Below the pieces are notes generated by a model, which made no database searches, was not told where the DNA came from, and was given only the letters and a program-made list of their open reading frames with translations. 64,000 nt of DNA from Methylorubrum populi (GTDB lineage: Bacteria > Pseudomonadota > Alphaproteobacteria > Rhizobiales > Beijerinckiaceae): contig JAQIIU010000003.1 of assembly GCA_036946625.1 (NCBI GenBank), positions 259,961-323,960 of the forward strand, written 5' to 3'. The translations under genes were made by a program, and so were the position numbers. This document shows positions 60,357-64,000 of the stretch, piece by piece. Within the stretch, counting starts at the first letter, position 1; each line of letters starts with the position of its first letter.

Positions 60357-61469
60357 ATGGCGCAGACACCCGAACCGATCCCCGGCGGACCGGCCCCGCG
60401 GCCGCGCAGGCGGATCGGCCTGTTCCTTCCCTACGCGCTGCTCGCCGCCCTGGTCCTGGCCTGGACCGCTGCGTGGTTCTTCATCCGCGGCAAGGTCGAG
60501 GGCGAGATGGACGGGTGGCTCGCCCGCGAGGCCCGGGCCGGGCGGCAATGGACCTGCGCCGACCGCTCGATCACCGGCTTTCCCTTCCGCCTCGAACTGC
60601 GCTGCGCCTCCGTGCGCTTCGTCCGCTCGGACAGCACCTTCACCCTCGGGCCGATCACCGCCGTGGTGCAGGTCTACGATCCGCGCCACGCCGTTCTCGA
60701 AGCCGCGGGACCGTTCCACGTCGAGCAGGGCGACCTGACCGGCGACGTGACCTGGACCGCGCTGGAGGCGAGCTTCCACGCCGCCTCGAACGGCTTCAGC
60801 CGCGCCTCTCTCGTCGTCGACGGGCCGAAGGGCACGGTGCTCTCGCCCGATCCCGGCCCGGTCGAATTCGCGGCCCGGCACCTCGAACTGCATGCCCGGC
60901 CCACGCCCGGCCGCTTCGAGAGCGACGGGGCCGTCGATGTCAGCCTGCGGCTCGCCAGGGCCGCCGTGCCGCGCCTCGACGCGCTGGCCGGCAGCGCCGA
61001 CCCGGCCGATGTCGATCTCGACGCCACGATCGAACACGCCGCGGTCCTGCGCACCGGCACGGTCGCGCGGGAACTCGAAAAATGGCGCCGGGCCGAGGGC
61101 CGCCTCGACGTGACCCGCGTCTCCATCGCCAAGGGCGAGCGGCGGCTCCAGGCCAAGGGCGAGGTCGGCCTCGACGCCGAGCATCGCCCCGAGGGACGCT
61201 TCGACATCCGCACGGCCGGGCTCGAATCCCTGGTCGGTCAGGTGATGGGCCAGCGCTTCGGCTCGGACAAGGGCGCGCTGATCGGCAACCTCGTCGGCCA
61301 GTTCCTCGGCGGGCTGCGCAAGCGCGAGGGGGCCGCCGGCGAGGCCCAGGCCGCCGAGCCGGACGGCCCCAACGGCCTCAAGCCGCTGCCGACGCTGCGC
61401 CTCGGCGACGGCCGGCTGATGCTCGGCCCCTTCGCCGTGCCGAACGTGGTGCTGCCGGCGCTGTACTGA
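60357..61469 (+). CDS. DUF2125 family membrane-anchored protein
   Basis: A 370-residue protein with one N-terminal membrane helix (about residues 22-45, FLPYALLAALVLAWTAAWFF) and a periplasmic body. WTCADRSITGFPFRLELRCA is the DUF2125 signature. The rest is beta-rich repeats of the kind seen in AsmA-like envelope proteins, ending LPTLRLGDGRLMLGPFAVPN. Function unknown. The start at 60357 follows gaacgagg. Confidence 0.82.
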   Translation: MAQTPEPIPGGPAPRPRRRIGLFLPYALLAALVLAWTAAWFFIRGKVEGEMDGWLAREARAGRQWTCADRSITGFPFRLELRCASVRFVRSDSTFTLGPITAVVQVYDPRHAVLEAAGPFHVEQGDLTGDVTWTALEASFHAASNGFSRASLVVDGPKGTVLSPDPGPVEFAARHLELHARPTPGRFESDGAVDVSLRLARAAVPRLDALAGSADPADVDLDATIEHAAVLRTGTVARELEKWRRAEGRLDVTRVSIAKGERRLQAKGEVGLDAEHRPEGRFDIRTAGLESLVGQVMGQRFGSDKGALIGNLVGQFLGGLRKREGAAGEAQAAEPDGPNGLKPLPTLRLGDGRLMLGPFAVPNVVLPALY

Positions 61470-61499
61470 TCGCTCTCCGACAAGGCTTGACGCCGGCAG

Positions 61500-61522
61500 A
61501 TGTTGGCACAACATGCCAACAT
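61500..61522. promoter_or_regulatory. Palindromic operator at the TumE/TumA promoter
   Basis: atgttggca (61500-61508), caaca, tgccaacat (61514-61522): perfect 9-bp arms with a 5-base spacer. TTGACG (61487-61492) lies just upstream, so the palindrome covers the expected -10 and start region. Typical of an autoregulated toxin-antitoxin operon. Confidence 0.7.
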
Positions 61523-61817
61523 GCGAGCGACGCTCATCATCCGTCGCCGCGTCGTTTTCGGAGATCGGGATTTCGCCGAACTGGTGGTTTGGCGCGTGCC
61601 CGAACCGGTGCCGCCGACGACTCACGGCTTCAAGTACCGCCTCGTCTACATCGTGGAGGGGCTGCGCGTGATCGGCTTCGACAACGAGCGCGGCAAGGGG
61701 GATCGCCGGCACGACGCGGAGGGGGAAACGCCGTACCGTTTCCGTGGTGTCGACCCATTGCTCGGCGATTTCGTCGCCGCCGTCGAAGCCTGGAGGAGGG
61801 ATCATGGCAAGGACTGA
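61521..61817 (+). CDS. TumE-like toxin of a toxin-antitoxin pair
   Basis: A 98-residue protein. ATLIIRRRVVFGDRDFAELV, PPTTHGFKYRLVYIVEGLRV and FDNERGKGDRRH are the TumE/DUF6516 signature. ATG at 61521 is chosen from family alignment; ATG at 61500 would add seven residues and lies in the operator. No ribosome site is visible, so the mRNA may be leaderless. It overlaps its partner by 14 bp. Confidence 0.75.
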   Translation: MRATLIIRRRVVFGDRDFAELVVWRVPEPVPPTTHGFKYRLVYIVEGLRVIGFDNERGKGDRRHDAEGETPYRFRGVDPLLGDFVAAVEAWRRDHGKD

Positions 61818-62163
61818 GATCGAGGTCGGCCGGGATCTGCGCGAGGCGGCAGCGGAGGTCGCCGAAGCCTGGAAAGCGGCGGCGACCGATCGGCCCATCC
61901 CGGTGACGGACCGGATTCTGTTTCAGGATTGGAGCGCCCTCTGCTCGGTCCTGACACCGAAGCGCTACGAACTCCTGCGCCATCTCCGGCGCTCGCCCGA
62001 GAGCGGTGTCCGCGCCCTGGCACGGGCACTCGGCCGGGATGTCAAGCGCGTGCACGCGGACGTGGCGGCGTTGGCGAAGCTCGGCCTCGTCACGCGGGCG
62101 GATGACGGCCGCCTGTCGAGCGAGGTGGACGAGATCGCATCGACGATCCGCATCGCCGCATAG
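61804..62163 (+). CDS. TumA-like antitoxin, winged-helix DNA-binding protein (HVO_A0114 type)
   Basis: A 119-residue protein with a winged helix: ILFQDWSALCSVLTPKRYEL, LLRHLRRSPESGVRALARAL, KRVHADVAALAKLGLV. Proteins of this HVO_A0114/MarR-like type form pairs with TumE toxins and would bind the palindrome upstream. The start ATG at 61804 follows ggaggga. Toxin-first order is normal for this family. Confidence 0.78.
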   Translation: MARTEIEVGRDLREAAAEVAEAWKAAATDRPIPVTDRILFQDWSALCSVLTPKRYELLRHLRRSPESGVRALARALGRDVKRVHADVAALAKLGLVTRADDGRLSSEVDEIASTIRIAA

Positions 62164-62262
62164 AGCCTCGTCCCGAAAGGTGGCTGCCGGCTTGTCCGAA
62201 AAGACGATGCAACATCGAAAACCGAGAGCCTCGTCTGGATCCGATATCCAGGACGAGGCTCC
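62164..62262. repeat. Repeat family D element after the TumE/TumA pair
   Basis: gagcctcgtcccgaaaggtg begins at 62164. It ends with a hairpin gcctcgtctggat/atccaggacgaggc (62228-62259). Family D words gtcccgaaagg, gccggctt and aaaagacgatgc recur at 63262-63422. Confidence 0.75.
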
Positions 62263-62313
62263 AGACCGAGGCGCGGCGGGATTCCGCCCGCCGAGCGACG
62301 ATCTTCGATCCGC

Positions 62314-63243
62314 CTACCAGGGCCGCGGCGCCCCGAAAATCCTGCGCCGCACGAAGCGCCCCGCCGCCTCCGCCCGCGGCCGGTGCAGGTGAATCAGCCG
62401 CCAGCGCCGGTGCTCCCGCGGCGTGACCGGCCGCGCCAGTTCCGGGACGGCGGCGTAGCGGGACCGCAGCCGCGCGGCCTCCTGCGGCGCGACGTTCTCG
62501 GCATGGGCCAGGAGATGGCGCATCGCGTCGAGCGTCGGTCCGATCCAGCCCTCCGTCCGGGGGCAGGGCTCGGTCTCCGTGGCGGCACCGGGCACGGGGC
62601 GGGGATAGCGGTTGATCCGGATCTCCCCGTGGCGCAGGCCGAGGATGGCCTCGGGCCGCTGCGGGTCCGGCTCGGCCGGGCCGAAGTCGCTCATCAGCCG
62701 CTCGCCCTGCAGCAGTTCCGCCCCATGCGCGTCGCGGATCGTCGCGACGGCGCCCTGCCGGTAGACCGACCGGACGACCCGGTTCTCCGCGCGGTCCGAC
62801 CCTGCGAGGGCGCGGGGGAAGCGGCGCAGGACGAGACCGGGATCGGGCTCCACCGGATGCCCGGTGTCGAACACGCGCCGGTTGACCGCTACCGCGCCGG
62901 CATGGGGCGGGATGCGGGCGAGCCAGCCGTCCAGCATGCGGCCGGGGGCCGGCATCAGGAACTCGTCGGTGTCGAGAATGGCGGCGAAGCGGAACAGCCG
63001 CGCCCGCGAGGCCAGGAAATGGTCGTAGGCCGCATGACGCGGCGTGCAGTCGAGCCGGGTCGGACAGGGCAGGGTGGTGACGCCGAGGCCCTCGTGGAGC
63101 TTCAGGACCGCGGCCGCCTCGGCGTCGATGCCGTTGTCGTAGACCACGACGTGACGCACGCCGACCGCCCGGTGGAAGGCGAGCCACTCGAACAGGCCCG
63201 GCACCGCGCCCTCGCAGACCGTGACGATGGCGAATGTCCGCAT
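62314..63243 (-). CDS. Glycosyltransferase family 2-like protein (Glyco_tranf_2_4)
   Basis: A 309-residue protein with the N-terminal MRTFAIVTVCEGAVPGLFEW, FHRAVGVRHVVVYDNGIDAE and RFAAILDTDEFLMPAPG. DTDEF is the DxD-type metal site. These are the marks of the GT2-like family PF13704. Substrate unknown. Family D repeats flank it on both sides. Its start ATG at 63243 follows gagagagcgac. Confidence 0.82.
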   Translation of the reverse strand: MRTFAIVTVCEGAVPGLFEWLAFHRAVGVRHVVVYDNGIDAEAAAVLKLHEGLGVTTLPCPTRLDCTPRHAAYDHFLASRARLFRFAAILDTDEFLMPAPGRMLDGWLARIPPHAGAVAVNRRVFDTGHPVEPDPGLVLRRFPRALAGSDRAENRVVRSVYRQGAVATIRDAHGAELLQGERLMSDFGPAEPDPQRPEAILGLRHGEIRINRYPRPVPGAATETEPCPRTEGWIGPTLDAMRHLLAHAENVAPQEAARLRSRYAAVPELARPVTPREHRRWRLIHLHRPRAEAAGRFVRRRIFGAPRPW

Positions 63244-63261
63244 GCCGTCGCTCTCTCCTCA

Positions 63262-63422
63262 AAGCATCGTCCCGAAAGGTGGTTGCCGGCTTTCGGAAAA
63301 AGACGATGCGAAATCAAAAACCGAGAGCATCGTCCCGAAAGGCGGCCTCCGGCTTGTCTGAAAAGACGATGCACAATCGAAAACCGAGAGCATCGCCCTG
63401 GATCCGATATCCAGGGCGATGC
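63262..63422. repeat. Tandem family D elements with terminal hairpin
   Basis: Two copies of gcatcgtcccgaaagg(t/c)gg..ccggctt..aaagacgatgc lie in tandem (about 63264-63310 and 63328-63373). They are followed by the perfect 14-bp hairpin gcatcgccctggat (63390-63403)/atccagggcgatgc (63409-63422), which ends one base before the tyrC stop. It may serve as the tyrC transcript end. Confidence 0.8.
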
Positions 63423-63423
63423 G

Positions 63424-64000
63424 CTAGCCCTGCTTCGCCGCGGGCAAGGCCGCGCCGCGGGCGCGGCCGAAATCCGGCTCGGCCGTCTCCTGGCCCATGG
63501 CGACGATGCCGCGGCGGATCGCCCGGGTGCGGGTGAACAGCTCGTACAGGGCCTCGCCGTCGCCCCAGCGGATCGCCCGCGACAGGGCCGAGAGGTCCTC
63601 GTTGAAGCGCCCGAGCATCTCCAGCACCGCGTCGCGGTTGGTCAGGAAGATGTCGCGCCACATGGTCGGGTCGGAGGCCGCGATCCGGGTGAAATCGCGA
63701 AAACCGCCGGCGGAGAACTTGATCACCTCCGACTGCGTGACCTCTTCGAGGTCGGCGGCCGTGCCGACGATGTTGTAGGCGATCAGGTGCGGCACGTGGC
63801 TGGTGATGGCGAGCACGAGGTCGTGGTGCTCCGGCGTCATCGTCTCGACGATGGCGCCCAGGCCCTGCCACAGGCCCTGCACCCGCTCGACCACCGCGGC
63901 GTCCGCCCCGTCCGGCGGGGTGAGGATGCACCAGCGGTTCGAGAACAGGGTGGCGAAGCCCGAATCCGGCCCGGAATACTCGGTCCCCGCCACCGGATGG
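63424..64000 (-). CDS. tyrC: Prephenate/arogenate dehydrogenase (TyrA/TyrC family), C-terminal part
   Basis: Tyrosine-synthesis enzyme that oxidatively decarboxylates prephenate or arogenate. The window holds the last 191 codons; the frame is open to base 64000 so the N-terminal NAD domain lies outside. HPVAGTEYSGPDSGFATLF, NRWCILTPPDGAD and the helical LAITSHVPHLIAYNIVGTA are family landmarks, the latter carrying substrate-binding residues. Gene symbol is by family; substrate preference is not readable here. Confidence 0.88.
   Translation of the reverse strand, partial: HPVAGTEYSGPDSGFATLFSNRWCILTPPDGADAAVVERVQGLWQGLGAIVETMTPEHHDLVLAITSHVPHLIAYNIVGTAADLEEVTQSEVIKFSAGGFRDFTRIAASDPTMWRDIFLTNRDAVLEMLGRFNEDLSALSRAIRWGDGEALYELFTRTRAIRRGIVAMGQETAEPDFGRARGAALPAAKQG

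Overview
The window is GC-rich alphaproteobacterial chromosome and looks like Methylobacterium/Methylorubrum, very probably the M. extorquens group. The main reason is a complete serine-cycle block in the order sga-hprA-mtdA-fchA-mtkA-mtkB-ppc-mclA (22635-33536), which is the hallmark gene order of that methylotroph. This assignment rests on recognising protein sequences and gene order; no database search was run.

Layout. 1-1009 is the 3' part of a uvsE-type UV endonuclease gene, broken by a one-base frameshift. 1375-9718 carries a DUF4175 membrane protein, a twin-helix membrane protein, a lipocalin-like protein, a PagL-like outer-membrane protein, PduO-type cobalamin adenosyltransferase, ETF beta and alpha, and 3-hydroxybutyryl-CoA dehydrogenase. 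9822-16499 holds a small membrane protein, a quinone oxidoreductase, a toxin-antitoxin pair whose toxin gene is split by an interspersed repeat, upp, glgX and otsA. 16981-19127 is a four-gene envelope-stress-like operon behind a predicted EcfG promoter. rnhB, a GT4 glycosyltransferase and an LpxH-like phosphoesterase follow on the minus strand.

The serine-cycle block converts glyoxylate and C1 units to C3/C4 compounds: Sga and HprA make glycerate by way of hydroxypyruvate, MtdA and FchA interconvert C1-tetrahydrofolate species, and Ppc, MtkAB and MclA carboxylate PEP and split malyl-CoA to acetyl-CoA and glyoxylate. The upstream cobalamin adenosyltransferase, ETF and hydroxybutyryl-CoA dehydrogenase fit the linked acyl-CoA (ethylmalonyl-CoA/PHB) metabolism. 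33960-47529 is mixed housekeeping: a PoxB-like enzyme, lipid kinase, acid phosphatase, dapD, a response regulator, an L,D-transpeptidase and a YggS protein.

47644-56707 is a typical origin-proximal set: leuS, mnmE, mnmG, rsmG, parA, parB. A perfect 16-bp parS lies inside rsmG. After it come an intradiol dioxygenase-like protein, holA, lptE, a DUF2125 protein, a TumE/TumA-type toxin-antitoxin pair with a palindromic operator, a glycosyltransferase, and the C-terminal part of tyrC at the window end.

The most unusual content is non-coding. At least five families of interspersed palindromic elements (called A-E here) fill the gaps between genes. Their ends repeatedly coincide with stop codons, one copy splits a parE-like gene, and all three copies of family C sit between genes of the serine-cycle block. 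I saw no rRNA, convincing tRNA, CRISPR array, transposase or prophage.
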